From assembly GCA_964418095.1 (NCBI GenBank), contig CAYQKM010000001.1:81121-145120 (forward strand): DNA of 64,000 nt, read 5' to 3'. The position numbers and the translations under genes were made by a program. Origin of the DNA: MWBV01 sp964418095. Lineage in GTDB: Archaea; Nanobdellota; Nanobdellia; Pacearchaeales; GW2011-AR1. Below are positions 16,860-25,882 of the stretch, one piece after another. How positions within the stretch are numbered: position 1 is the stretch's first letter; the number at the start of each line of letters is the position of its first letter. A model generated the notes under the pieces. The model made no database searches, was not told the DNA's origin, and saw nothing but the letters and a program-made list of their open reading frames with translations.

Positions 16860-19298
16860 ATGACACCGAATATTGACTCAGGAATAGAAGAGAATTTGAA
16901 AAAAGGAATTGTTCCTACAGAAGTTTCTGAAGAGATGAAAAAATCTTATTTAGATTATGCTATGAGTGTAATAATCTCAAGAGCTATCCCTGCAATTGAA
17001 GATGGTTTAAAGCCAGTACAAAGAAGAATTTTATACTCAATGCATCAAATGGGATTAAAGCCAAACACCCCCACAAAAAAGTCTGCAAGAATAGTTGGAG
17101 ATGTAATAGGTAAATTCCACCCTCATGGAGATAGTGCTGTATATGATGCAATGGTGAGAATGGCACAAGATTTTTCTTTAAGATACCCTTTAGTACATGG
17201 ACAAGGAAATTTCGGTTCAGTTGATGGAGACCCACCAGCAGCCTATAGATATACTGAAGCAAAACTAATGCAAATCTCACAAGAGTTATTATTAGATTTA
17301 GAAAAAGAAACAGTCAATTACGCCCCTAATTTTGACAACTCATTAAAAGAACCAGAATTACTCCCAGGGAAGCTTCCAACACTAATACTTAATGGAGCAT
17401 CAGGAATTGCAGTAGGTATGGCAACAAATATTCCTCCACATAATTTAGTTGAAGTGTGCGATGCAATAATCGCTTACATAAAAAATCCTCAAGTAAGTTT
17501 TGAAGAACTAGTAGAAATTTTGCCTGGTCCAGATTTCCCAACAGGAGGAAGTGTGCAAGGAGATATGTTCTCATTATATCAAACAGGAAGAGGGAGGCTG
17601 ATAATGAGGGGGAAAACTTCAATTGAAACAATTAATAAAAGAGAAGCAATTATAATTAGTGAAATACCCTATATGTTAAATAAAACAATTCTTGTAGAGC
17701 AAATAGCAAAACTAATCCAAGAGAAAAAAATAAAAGATGTTTGGGATTTAAGAGACGAATCTTCTAAAGGGAAAATAAGAATAGTTCTAGAACTAAAAAA
17801 AGAAGCAGAGCCGAAATTTGTAATAAATTCTCTATACAAATACACAAGGCTTCAAGATTCATTTAATGTTAATTTCCTTGCCCTTGATAATGGAAGACCA
17901 AAAATAATGAATCTCAAAGAAGTGCTTGATGCTTATGTAAAATATAGAAAACAAGTAATAATCAATAGAACAAAATTTGAATTAAAAAGAGCTAAAGAGA
18001 GACAAGAAATAGTGGAAGGACTTCTAATTGCTCTTAAGGACATAGATGGTGTAATAAACCTAATTAAAAAATCCAAAAACGCTGTAGAAGCTACAGAGGC
18101 TTTAATGAAAAAATATGATTTAACTAAAAAACAAACTCAAGCAATTCTTGAAACAAAATTACAGCAATTGACTTCTATGGAAATTGATAAGTTAAAAAAA
18201 GAGGCAGAAGAATTAAAACAAAAAATAAAAGAATATGAAGCAATTTTAGCAGATGTAAAAGAAGTGCTTAAAATAATAATAAAAGAAGTTAATGAATTAA
18301 AAAAAACTTATGGAGATAATAGAAGAACTCAGATACTTAAAACAATTAAAGAAATAAAAGAAAAAGATCTTGTCCAAGAAAAAGATGTGGTAATTACGAT
18401 AACAGATAAAGGTTATTGCAAGAGGATGGATGTGCAATCTTACAAAGAACAGAATAGAGGGGGAAGAGGAGTGATTGGAAGTGATTTAGCTATGGGAGAC
18501 TTTGTAAAACAATTAATCACTTGCTCAACTCATGATTATTTAATGTTCTTTACAAGCAGAGGAAGAGTATTATGGCTTAAAGCATATGATATACCTGTAG
18601 CTGAAAGATACAGCAAAGGAAAAGCTCTGATAAACATGCTCGGATTAAAAGAAGAAAAAGTAACTAATGTTCTCTCAATAAAGAATTTTGAAAATAGTTT
18701 ATTCATGGCTACTAAACAAGGAATAGTTAAAAAAACTTCTCTTAAAAATTTCTCTAATCCAAGAGCATCAGGAATAAAGGCACTTAATCTGCCAAATAAT
18801 AATTCAGACTTTTTAATAGGAGTCGGGGTTGTAAAAAAAGATCAAGAAATATTACTAGCAACAAAACATGGAAAAGCAATAAGGTTTAACTCAAATGATG
18901 TTAGAGAAATGGGAAGATCCAGTTATGGAGTTACAGGGATAAAACTTGACAAAAGCGATGAAGTCGTAAGTTTAGAAATTTTAGAGACTCCTGCTATAAT
19001 TACAATAACTGAGAATGGGTATGGAAAAAGAACAGAAGTTCAAGATTATAGAAAAACAGCAAGAGCAGGAAAGGGAGTAATAAATGTAAAAATTTCTGAA
19101 AAAACAGGGAATGTTGTAACTACTATTTCTGTGAGTGATAAAGATAATATTATTGTGACAACAGCTAAAGGAATGGTCATAAGGACTTCCCTTGAAAATA
19201 TAAGAATAATGGGAAGAGCAGCACAAGGAGTAAGAATAGTTAAATTACAAAAAGGAGATTGTGTTACTGATTTAACAAGGGTTATTGAAGAAATATAA
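16860..19298 (+). CDS. gyrA: DNA gyrase subunit A
   Basis: An 812-residue GyrA. The N-terminal breakage-reunion domain has AMSVIISRAIPAIEDGLKPV, GDVIGKFHPHGDSAVYDAMV and catalytic Tyr131 in AAYRYTEAKL, the residue that forms the covalent link to cut DNA. A coiled-coil follows (about residues 370-485), then the beta-pinwheel C-terminal domain carrying the GyrA box QNRGGRG near residue 531, which marks a wrapping, supercoiling gyrase rather than topoisomerase IV. Last gene of the operon; the ATG directly follows the zinc-ribbon stop codon. Confidence 0.96.
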   Translation: MTPNIDSGIEENLKKGIVPTEVSEEMKKSYLDYAMSVIISRAIPAIEDGLKPVQRRILYSMHQMGLKPNTPTKKSARIVGDVIGKFHPHGDSAVYDAMVRMAQDFSLRYPLVHGQGNFGSVDGDPPAAYRYTEAKLMQISQELLLDLEKETVNYAPNFDNSLKEPELLPGKLPTLILNGASGIAVGMATNIPPHNLVEVCDAIIAYIKNPQVSFEELVEILPGPDFPTGGSVQGDMFSLYQTGRGRLIMRGKTSIETINKREAIIISEIPYMLNKTILVEQIAKLIQEKKIKDVWDLRDESSKGKIRIVLELKKEAEPKFVINSLYKYTRLQDSFNVNFLALDNGRPKIMNLKEVLDAYVKYRKQVIINRTKFELKRAKERQEIVEGLLIALKDIDGVINLIKKSKNAVEATEALMKKYDLTKKQTQAILETKLQQLTSMEIDKLKKEAEELKQKIKEYEAILADVKEVLKIIIKEVNELKKTYGDNRRTQILKTIKEIKEKDLVQEKDVVITITDKGYCKRMDVQSYKEQNRGGRGVIGSDLAMGDFVKQLITCSTHDYLMFFTSRGRVLWLKAYDIPVAERYSKGKALINMLGLKEEKVTNVLSIKNFENSLFMATKQGIVKKTSLKNFSNPRASGIKALNLPNNNSDFLIGVGVVKKDQEILLATKHGKAIRFNSNDVREMGRSSYGVTGIKLDKSDEVVSLEILETPAIITITENGYGKRTEVQDYRKTARAGKGVINVKISEKTGNVVTTISVSDKDNIIVTTAKGMVIRTSLENIRIMGRAAQGVRIVKLQKGDCVTDLTRVIEEI

Positions 19299-19323
19299 TT
19301 TTAAATAAAAATTTAGGATAAAA

Positions 19324-19494
19324 TTACAAATATAATTCTCTTTGCTGAGTTATCTTTTCTCTCTCTACTTTATGCCTTCTCTGCCTTTGCTTCTCTGTTA
19401 AAATCATAATTAAGAGAAATACAATTAATGCAAAAAAAATCAAGGATAAATACGTCCATGTACTTACATACAATCCAAAATACGCTACTCCCAT
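19324..19494 (-). CDS. Small single-span membrane protein
   Basis: A 56-residue ORF starting MGVAYFGLYVSTWTYLSL. It has one hydrophobic segment at about residues 12-32 followed by a highly basic and charged C-terminal tail (EKQRQRRHKVEREKITQQ). The topology is that of an N-out, C-in single-span protein. The composition is strongly protein-like and the frame is bounded by a clean ATG and TAA, but no family is recognised. It is convergent with gyrA and lies 25 nt from its stop codon. Confidence 0.5.
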   Translation of the reverse strand: MGVAYFGLYVSTWTYLSLIFFALIVFLLIMILTEKQRQRRHKVEREKITQQRELYL

Positions 19495-19567
19495 AATATT
19501 TTCAGATAATAAGGGTTTTTATGTATTATTGTTTTAAATTAAAAAGAAACTTAAGGTTATAAAACAA

Positions 19568-19924
19568 TTAAAATTTATCAAAACTCATTTTTATATCTTC
19601 AGTGTAAAATCTTTTTCTCACAAAGCTAAATCCTTTATTATCTATGCTATCAACAATCTCTTCCAAATATTTTAGTTTTTCATTTAATTTCCCACTACCT
19701 GTAGAAATTGAATACTGGAACCCTTCTTTGTCATAAATATTTACTCCAAAAGACAAGGGTGATAAAAAAGAAGCACAAAAATCTGCATGAAAATCCCTAT
19801 AGTGTTTAGAATAGAAAACCCCTTTTGAACTATTTGATTCAATTGTTTTAAAATCAGGATATTTAGATTTAATCTGATTTATAATTGAGCTTTCTAAAAT
19901 ATAATTTATGTCTACATTTAACAT
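19568..19924 (-). CDS. Hypothetical protein, about 118 residues
   Basis: A small soluble protein beginning MLNVDINYILESSIINQIKS, with an in-frame ATG six codons earlier as alternative start. The rest alternates beta-like and polar segments (KGVFYSKHYRDFHADFC, FGVNIYDKEGFQYSI) with an amphipathic C-terminal helix region. I do not recognise a family. It lies in the divergent interval between the small membrane protein and the CofE-like gene and appears monocistronic. Confidence 0.5.
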   Translation of the reverse strand: MLNVDINYILESSIINQIKSKYPDFKTIESNSSKGVFYSKHYRDFHADFCASFLSPLSFGVNIYDKEGFQYSISTGSGKLNEKLKYLEEIVDSIDNKGFSFVRKRFYTEDIKMSFDKF

Positions 19925-20023
19925 AAAAATAAAAAAAATCAAGGGTTTTTAATTATTATGATAAAGATTAAAGACTGCTTCAAACACATATAATCTTTTA
20001 AAGTTCTCAAGGTTTTCAAAAAA

Positions 20024-21127
20024 ATGAAGTCATTACCCAATTATGTTGGACCAGCTGCTTTTGGGATTAAACTACCTGTAATTCAGCCAGGAGACAATAT
20101 AGAAGAAATCATTTGCTCTCATCTTGAGAAATGCGCTCAAGATAGTCTTCTTGAAGATAATTCAATAGTTTGTATATCAGAATCAATTATTGCACGTTCT
20201 CAAAAAAATTATGTTAAAATAGAAGATATTTCTTATGATGTAACAAACAAGCTAAACTTGAATAACAATTCTAAAATAGGGGTTTTATTTCCAATCGCAA
20301 GTAGAAATAGATTTTCAACAATATTAAAAGGAATTGCTAAAGCAATTCCAAATGGAGAAGTTTATGTACAATTTCCAAAGGAAAAAGACGAAGTAGGAAA
20401 TATAATAAAGAACCATCCAATTACAAAAATAAATTATTCTAAACTTTACGCAGATATAATAAAAAAAGAGGGGCCAACCCCATTTATAATTGAAAGCAAT
20501 ATGCATAATAGATTAAAATCACTAAACCTTGATGGAATAATAGTCTCTTCAATACACACAAGAGATTTAGATTTAGAAAAAGTGAAAAAATATTTTAAAA
20601 ATTCTATAACTTTGCAAGATATTTGCAATGAACAAGTACCTGGAAGAGATGGATGGTCAGAATGGGGAGTTCTAGGAAGTAATTTAGCAGAAAGAGGACT
20701 AAAACTTGCTCCAAGAAATTCAGAAGCAATTGTACTAAATATTCAAAAAAAAGTAAAGAGAGAATTAAATAAAAATATTGAAGTGTTAATTAATGGAGAT
20801 GGAGCATATAAAGATCCAAGTACTGGAATATATGAATTAGCAGACCCAGTTGTAACATTTGGATACACTCCAAACCTAGAAAAAAACCGAGAAGGCATTA
20901 AATATAAACTTCTAGCAGATAAATATTCAATAAAAGGGTTTGATAGAAAACAAATAGAAAAATTAATAGAAGAAGAGTCAAAAAATATTAACAAATCAGA
21001 AGTTGCAGTTACAGAAGGAACAACCCCTCGTCCACTAAAAGATATTGCTGGAAGTTTAGCAGATTTAGTAAGTGGTTCTGCAGATGCTGGAACTCCTGTG
21101 GTAATAATTAGAGGGCTATACAAATAA
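20024..21127 (+). CDS. CofE-like coenzyme F420:glutamate ligase family protein
   Basis: A 367-residue protein that resembles coenzyme F420-0:L-glutamate ligase (CofE/FbiB N-terminal) and its uncharacterised relatives. Supporting stretches are IKLPVIQPGDNIEEII near the start, DNSIVCISESIIAR, a central GRDGWSEWGVLGSNLAERGLK, and the C-terminal EVAVTEGTTPRPLKDIAGSLAD and SADAGTPVVIIRG, which correspond to the metal- and GTP-site end of the family. No other F420 genes are in the window. Relatives in organisms without F420 have no assigned substrate, so I name only the family. A TATA-like cttttaaag lies about 27 nt before the ATG. Confidence 0.6.
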   Translation: MKSLPNYVGPAAFGIKLPVIQPGDNIEEIICSHLEKCAQDSLLEDNSIVCISESIIARSQKNYVKIEDISYDVTNKLNLNNNSKIGVLFPIASRNRFSTILKGIAKAIPNGEVYVQFPKEKDEVGNIIKNHPITKINYSKLYADIIKKEGPTPFIIESNMHNRLKSLNLDGIIVSSIHTRDLDLEKVKKYFKNSITLQDICNEQVPGRDGWSEWGVLGSNLAERGLKLAPRNSEAIVLNIQKKVKRELNKNIEVLINGDGAYKDPSTGIYELADPVVTFGYTPNLEKNREGIKYKLLADKYSIKGFDRKQIEKLIEEESKNINKSEVAVTEGTTPRPLKDIAGSLADLVSGSADAGTPVVIIRGLYK

Positions 21128-21129
21128 AT

Positions 21130-21819
21130 TTAATCTGAATTTTGTAATTTTTCAAGAACCTTAATTAACTCTTCAAATTTATTTATCTCAAAATCAGCAT
21201 TACTTTTCCCCAATTCAGGAGGGTTTTCTACGCCATACCTTGCAAAGCAAGTTTTTATTCCAATTTTATTTGGAACATGTATATCTCTTTCTATTCTATC
21301 TCCTATCATAATAGCCTCTTCTGGTTTAATTTTAAGTTGCTTAAGTGCAGAATTAAATGGAATAGGAGAATTTTTCTGTCTTTTCACATCACTCTTAGTA
21401 ATAACCAAATCAAAATACTCATTTAATTTTGCCATTATCAGCCTTGTCCAAGCTTTCATAGCAGGAGCATCGCTAATAATAACGAGTTTATATTTTTTCT
21501 TTAATATCTTCAAAGTAGGGATAACACTCTCATATGGTATAACCTGCTCTTCTTTAACCTGTCTATATGCAAGAACTCCTGCAGCCATTATTTTATAGTC
21601 TATTTTTCCATTAGCTTTTTTTATAATCTTTTCAAAAACATCCCTATACTCCATTCCTCTCTTTTTGTAAATATCATAAATTTCATCAATTGCTTCTTGT
21701 TTTTTCATTTTAAGTCCAAAAGAAATCATTGAAATAACTGCGGCTTCAACACTCTTTTTTTTCATATTAAGAAAGTCAACCAGAGTATTATCAATATCAA
21801 ATAAAATAGCTTTAATCAT
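21130..21819 (-). CDS. HAD-superfamily hydrolase
   Basis: A 229-residue haloacid-dehalogenase phosphatase. Motif I is FDIDNTLVDF with the nucleophilic and acid Asp pair; motif II is the Ser in VIISDAPAMK; Lys appears in KRQKNSPIPF; motif IV is MIGDRIERDI. The cap domain between motifs I and II is helical, as in subfamily I enzymes. Many archaeal members of this group are annotated by the generic model TIGR02253. Substrate unknown. It converges with the CofE-like gene, with 2 nt between the stops. Confidence 0.85.
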   Translation of the reverse strand: MIKAILFDIDNTLVDFLNMKKKSVEAAVISMISFGLKMKKQEAIDEIYDIYKKRGMEYRDVFEKIIKKANGKIDYKIMAAGVLAYRQVKEEQVIPYESVIPTLKILKKKYKLVIISDAPAMKAWTRLIMAKLNEYFDLVITKSDVKRQKNSPIPFNSALKQLKIKPEEAIMIGDRIERDIHVPNKIGIKTCFARYGVENPPELGKSNADFEINKFEELIKVLEKLQNSD

Positions 21820-21861
21820 AATAAGTTAAAGTATATTGATTTTAAAAATCTGCCTAAAAAA

Positions 21862-22629
21862 TTAACACTTGCCTACAACATGTTTCCAAGCATTACAATA
21901 TAATGTTACTTCTTTTTCTACCTCTTGCTCAACATCTTCAAGTTGGCATTTCTCTACATTTGGAGCAACGACTTTAAATAAAATATACACTTTATTCAAA
22001 TCATAATCTTCTTTAGCTTGCTCAGAAAGAATAGAAGAAGCCCAAATTGAAATAGTATCTGTTTGAGTAGGAGATATTTTATTTTCAGTGCATAAAGGCA
22101 AAATTTGTTTAGGATTCAATTTGCTAGTTATATCTTTAACTAAGCTTAAATCATCAACAATCTCATTAAAAGAATCTATTTTGTTTTTTCCTGGATTAAA
22201 TTTTTCAATATAATATGCCTCAATATCTAAACAATAATCTCCTTTTGAATCTCCAACATTTCTTATATTTGCAAAAACATAAGGTCCTAATTCAGTATAT
22301 TTAGCTAAAGCAACACCCTCAGAAGAATCAACTCCTAAAGAAGTTGAATATTTCAACCCTGTTTTAAAAACAGAGTAAAAAGGTATTTGAAAATTTTTGC
22401 ACTTTTCAACTTGAACAATTTCCTTTACAGCATTTGTTGATGTGTATGGAACTTGAATTATAATAAGTACCAGAGCAATTAAAACAATTAGTAAAAGGAT
22501 TGAGATAGACTGCAAACTCCAAGCTGATCTCTTTTTTTCATCTTTTAATTTTTTAGTTTTTTTAGAATCTTTATCTTCTTTTAACTCCTTAGTTTCCTGG
22601 GATTTTTCTTTAGTTTTCTCTTTTTCCAT
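21862..22629 (-). CDS. Membrane-anchored hypothetical protein
   Basis: A 255-residue protein with a 33-residue, extremely Lys/Glu/Asp-rich cytoplasmic N-terminus. One transmembrane segment follows (about residues 40-62, SILLLIVLIALVLIIIQVPY), then an extracellular domain of about 190 residues with five cysteines (VEKCKNF, DYCLDI, PLCTEN, EKCQLE, LYCNAWKHVVGKC). The start of the outer domain (GLKYSTSLGVDSSEGVALAKYTE) is not recognised. Extracellular cysteines may form disulfides. It is cotranscribed with no obvious partner. Confidence 0.6.
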   Translation of the reverse strand: MEKEKTKEKSQETKELKEDKDSKKTKKLKDEKKRSAWSLQSISILLLIVLIALVLIIIQVPYTSTNAVKEIVQVEKCKNFQIPFYSVFKTGLKYSTSLGVDSSEGVALAKYTELGPYVFANIRNVGDSKGDYCLDIEAYYIEKFNPGKNKIDSFNEIVDDLSLVKDITSKLNPKQILPLCTENKISPTQTDTISIWASSILSEQAKEDYDLNKVYILFKVVAPNVEKCQLEDVEQEVEKEVTLYCNAWKHVVGKC

Positions 22630-22717
22630 ATAAAATAAAAACTAAAAGGGTATTTAAAACTTATTCAGTTTTTTTCATTACTCTCAATAAATGAATTTTT
22701 ACCTAATAAATACAATT

Positions 22718-24016
22718 TTATTTTTTTATCTTCTTTATTCCAATTATCTTTTTCCCATTCATATAATGTTGCAATATTTTTGGAATTTTTATTGTTCCAT
22801 CTTTTTGTTGATTATTTTCTAGTATTGCTACCATCATTCTTGAGGTTGCAATAGCAGTGTTATTTAAAGTATGTAAAACCCTCTTATTTCCATATTTATC
22901 AACACATTTAATCTCTAATTTTCTTGCTTGATAATCTGTACAATTAGATAAAGAGCCTAACTCCCCATACTCGCTTATTGTTGGTCTCCATACTTCAAAA
23001 TCAGCTGATCTAAATTTCCAGTCAGCTAAATCTCCTGTACAAATTTCAATCCATCTATAAGGTAATTCTAATTTTTGTAAAATCTCATCTGAATTTTTAT
23101 ATAATTCATCATACATTTTTTCAGAGTCTTCAGGTTTACAAAATATAAATTGTTCAACTTTATTAAATTGGTGAGTTCTCCATAATCCTTTCTCATTTAT
23201 TCCATGAGCACCTATTTCTTGTCTAAAACACATTGAATATGAAAAATATTTTTTAGGCAATTCTTCTTCTGGAATAATATCCCCAGAATGCATTGCTAAA
23301 ACAGCTTGCTCAGACGTTCCTATTAAATGTAAATCTTGGTTTCTAATTGAAAAAACAGATTGCTCAATTGCATTCTTATCCATAGATGCAAAAATTGACT
23401 TTTCATTTAACATTAAAGGAGGCTCAATATATTCATATCCTTTTTTACTCATAAAATCAATTGCAAATCTTATTAATGCCTGATTTAAAAGAGCCAAATC
23501 TTTTTTAAGATAGTAAAACCCTTTTCCAGAAACCTTAGCAGAGGACTCAAAATCTGCAATTCCTAAAGATTCTGTTAATTCAACATGGTTCTTTATTGGA
23601 AAATCAAATTTTGGAATTACTCCTCCTTTTTTTATTTCTACATTTTCAGATGCATCCTTCCCTTTTGGAACATGCTTGCTAATAATATTAGGAATTTGTA
23701 ATATCCTTTCATTCATCTTTACTTCAAGGTTCTTTCTTTTATCTTGAATTTCAGAAATCTTATCCGGAATTTTCTTTGCTTCTTTAAAAAGGCGAGAAAG
23801 TGTTTTTTCGTCTCCTCTCTTTTTTGCTTGATTTATTTCTTCAGAAATTTTATTTCTTTCACCTCTTAAACAATCTTCATCATACTTTAATTTTCTCCAT
23901 TTATTATCTAAAACAAGAAACTCATCTACAATTTTAAGTTTATTTTCTTGAGATTTTCTTTTAATATTCTCTTTTATAAAATCAGGGTTCTCTCTTAACA
24001 ATTTTATATCAATCAT
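22718..24016 (-). CDS. serS: Seryl-tRNA synthetase
   Basis: A 432-residue class II aminoacyl-tRNA synthetase that charges tRNA-Ser. It has the N-terminal long antiparallel coiled coil (about residues 30-105, KRKSQENKLKIVDEFL to KRKNLEVKMNER) that clamps the tRNA. The catalytic domain has motif 2 (FRQEIGAHGINEKGLWRTHQ) and motif 3 (NNTAIATSRMMVAILENN). It is the standard SerRS, not the rare methanogen form. A TATA-like box lies about 30 nt before the start. Confidence 0.96.
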   Translation of the reverse strand: MIDIKLLRENPDFIKENIKRKSQENKLKIVDEFLVLDNKWRKLKYDEDCLRGERNKISEEINQAKKRGDEKTLSRLFKEAKKIPDKISEIQDKRKNLEVKMNERILQIPNIISKHVPKGKDASENVEIKKGGVIPKFDFPIKNHVELTESLGIADFESSAKVSGKGFYYLKKDLALLNQALIRFAIDFMSKKGYEYIEPPLMLNEKSIFASMDKNAIEQSVFSIRNQDLHLIGTSEQAVLAMHSGDIIPEEELPKKYFSYSMCFRQEIGAHGINEKGLWRTHQFNKVEQFIFCKPEDSEKMYDELYKNSDEILQKLELPYRWIEICTGDLADWKFRSADFEVWRPTISEYGELGSLSNCTDYQARKLEIKCVDKYGNKRVLHTLNNTAIATSRMMVAILENNQQKDGTIKIPKILQHYMNGKKIIGIKKIKK

Positions 24017-24103
24017 TACATTACTTATAAAGCAATATATTTAAATTTATTGAAGAGATGTTTAAGATAAAACATTTAAAAAATAAACATTCTTAGATTA
24101 TCT

Positions 24104-24796
24104 ATGGCAGTAGAAGAGGTGAACTTAAGTGTTGGTTTAACAAATTACTATCCGGGATATATAGAGAACCTCCATCCTTGGCTTCAAACATTTATAGAAG
24201 TAGTTTTATTAGCTATTTTAGTTTCATTGTTTTTTATATTTATTTGGAAACTCTACCATATTACATCTAAAAGAAATTTAATTAAACTAAATCTAAAACA
24301 ATACAATACAGCAAAGCATCCTGGAATCAAAAAATTCTTTGGAATACTAATTTACCTTCTTGAATACCTAATAATCTTTCCTTTTTTTGTTGTAGTTTGG
24401 TTTTTCGTATTTACACTATTTGTAATGTTGCTTGCCAGAGAACTTAGTTTTGCATCTGTTTTAACAGTGTCTACAGTAATCATAATTGTAATACGTACAA
24501 CATCCTATTATAAAGAAGGGCTTTCAAAAGACATTTCTAAGTTACTTCCCTTTGCCCTTTTAGCTGTTGCAATAACCGAAAAAGAATTTTTTAATTTCAA
24601 TTCAATTTTTGAAAGAATATCTCAATTACCTTTATTCTTTGAAAATATCTTAGTTTATATGGGAATAATAGTTGCAGTTGAAATAATACTAAGATTTTTT
24701 GATATAATCTTCTATTTAATTAGAAAAAAACACCCAAAAGATAATGTAGAAGAACCAGAAGAAATAAAGGAATTAAATAAAATTCTCTCAAAATAG
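24104..24796 (+). CDS. Multi-span membrane protein of unknown function
   Basis: A 230-residue protein with about five or six hydrophobic segments: about residues 30-50, 78-112 (two or more), 122-137, 146-158 and 183-206. Short charged loops separate them, and the cytoplasmic tail is Lys/Glu-rich (KKHPKDNVEEPEEIKELNKI). The N-terminal 25 residues (VNLSVGLTNYYPGYIENLHPW) probably lie outside. It resembles small-conductance-channel-like or conserved archaeal membrane proteins only in topology, and I see no diagnostic motif. A TATA-like atttaaaaaataaa lies about 27 nt before the ATG. Confidence 0.6.
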   Translation: MAVEEVNLSVGLTNYYPGYIENLHPWLQTFIEVVLLAILVSLFFIFIWKLYHITSKRNLIKLNLKQYNTAKHPGIKKFFGILIYLLEYLIIFPFFVVVWFFVFTLFVMLLARELSFASVLTVSTVIIIVIRTTSYYKEGLSKDISKLLPFALLAVAITEKEFFNFNSIFERISQLPLFFENILVYMGIIVAVEIILRFFDIIFYLIRKKHPKDNVEEPEEIKELNKILSK

Positions 24797-24886
24797 TGTT
24801 TATTTTTAATTTAGCTCTAAACTTTAAGCTATGCTAACTGAATCTGATACAAAAAGCTTTTTAAACCACTTCATAATAAATGTATT

Positions 24887-25195
24887 ATGACTAAAGTAAG
24901 AATAAAACTAAACAGCACAGATATAACAATGTTAAACACTATCTGTGATTCTATTAAAGAAATTGCTAAAAAATCTGGAATAACAATAAGCGGTCCTGTC
25001 CCACTTCCAACAAAGAAGCTTAGAATAACTACTAGAAAATCTCCTTGTGGAGAAGGCACAGCTACTTTTGATAATTTTGAAATGAGAATTCATAAAAGAC
25101 TAATTGATTTACCTGCAAATGAAAAAGTCTTGCACCACATTGTAAGAATGCAGATTCCAAAATCAGTTAATGTTAAGATAGAAATGAAGGATTAA
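24887..25195 (+). CDS. rpsJ: Small ribosomal subunit protein uS10
   Basis: A 102-residue archaeal uS10. It opens VRIKLNSTDITMLNTICDSI and has the rRNA-binding loop GPVPLPTKKLRITTRKSPCGEG, then FEMRIHKRLIDLPANEKVLHHIVRMQIPKSVNVKIEM at the C-terminus. It helps form the 30S head. In many archaea it follows the elongation factor 1-alpha gene, but here it stands alone. A TATA-like gctttttaaacc lies about 25 nt before the ATG, consistent with a leaderless transcript. Confidence 0.95.
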   Translation: MTKVRIKLNSTDITMLNTICDSIKEIAKKSGITISGPVPLPTKKLRITTRKSPCGEGTATFDNFEMRIHKRLIDLPANEKVLHHIVRMQIPKSVNVKIEMKD

Positions 25196-25282
25196 ATAAT
25201 AAGATTCTATAAAAAATTAAAAATTTCTATAAAAAATTAGTCATACAATTTTGCTAATTCAATAAATTGCTAATCTTTAAAA

Positions 25283-25588
25283 TTAATAATCAGGCAATTC
25301 TTCTTGTGAAGAATTCTTTTTTAAAGGAGATTTTGGTTTTGTGCTTCTTGGTGAAACATCAGCATTTGGGTCTTCTTCCATATCTGAAAGTGCAATAGAA
25401 TTAATCATTTCCCTAAATGCAAGAAAATCTGCTGTCCCTATTCTTACACCAGCTTTTGTAAATCCCGTGTATCTGTCAGAAGTTACAAACTCTCTGATTG
25501 TAAGCCCTTTTCTCCCTCCAAAATCATCAATCCTTACAACAATTTCTGTTGTATCATTCTTTTTTATTTTTCCAATGTCTTTTTCCAT
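25283..25588 (-). CDS. PC4-like single-stranded DNA-binding coactivator domain protein
   Basis: A 101-residue protein whose centre resembles the PC4/Sub1 coactivator domain: GRKGLTIREFVTSDRYTGFTKAGVRIGTADFLAFREMI matches the strand pattern with the REF/REY motif and the helix that follows. PC4 folds dimerise and bind single-stranded DNA. The C-terminal 30 residues are low complexity (DPNADVSPRSTKPKSPLKKN). It is convergent with the uS10 gene. Assignment rests on pattern recognition. Confidence 0.6.
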   Translation of the reverse strand: MEKDIGKIKKNDTTEIVVRIDDFGGRKGLTIREFVTSDRYTGFTKAGVRIGTADFLAFREMINSIALSDMEEDPNADVSPRSTKPKSPLKKNSSQEELPDY

Positions 25589-25706
25589 AACTAACTTATC
25601 AAGTTAGATTTTATAAATGTTTTTATGCGTCAAATTATATATTAAATTGACAATTAGTATTTTTTTAAGTAAATAATTTTAAATAGTGCTTATGCTTTTG
25701 ATTTAC

Positions 25707-25850
25707 ATGAAAGAAAATTGCCCAAAATGCCATGGAACAGGAATTGTTAAAGAACCAGATGGAAGTGTTCATACTTGTTGGGATTGTTTAGCGAGTGGAG
25801 AAATGGATGTTCACTCTGACAAGGTTGCTGACTCAAAGATAAAAATTTAA
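25707..25850 (+). CDS. Small zinc-knuckle protein (47 residues)
   Basis: A short ORF starting MKENCPKCHGTGIVKEPDG, with a second knuckle TCWDC. The CPKCHGTG block is the CxxCxGxG motif known from the DnaJ zinc-binding domain, and together with CWDC it would coordinate one zinc ion. A TTTAAATA box at 25677-25684 lies about 26 nt before the ATG at 25707, so the transcript is likely leaderless. An in-frame ATG at 25692 is the alternative. No operon partner follows. Confidence 0.55.
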   Translation: MKENCPKCHGTGIVKEPDGSVHTCWDCLASGEMDVHSDKVADSKIKI

Positions 25851-25882
25851 TTTAAATCAATTATGTTTTATTAGAAATCTGT

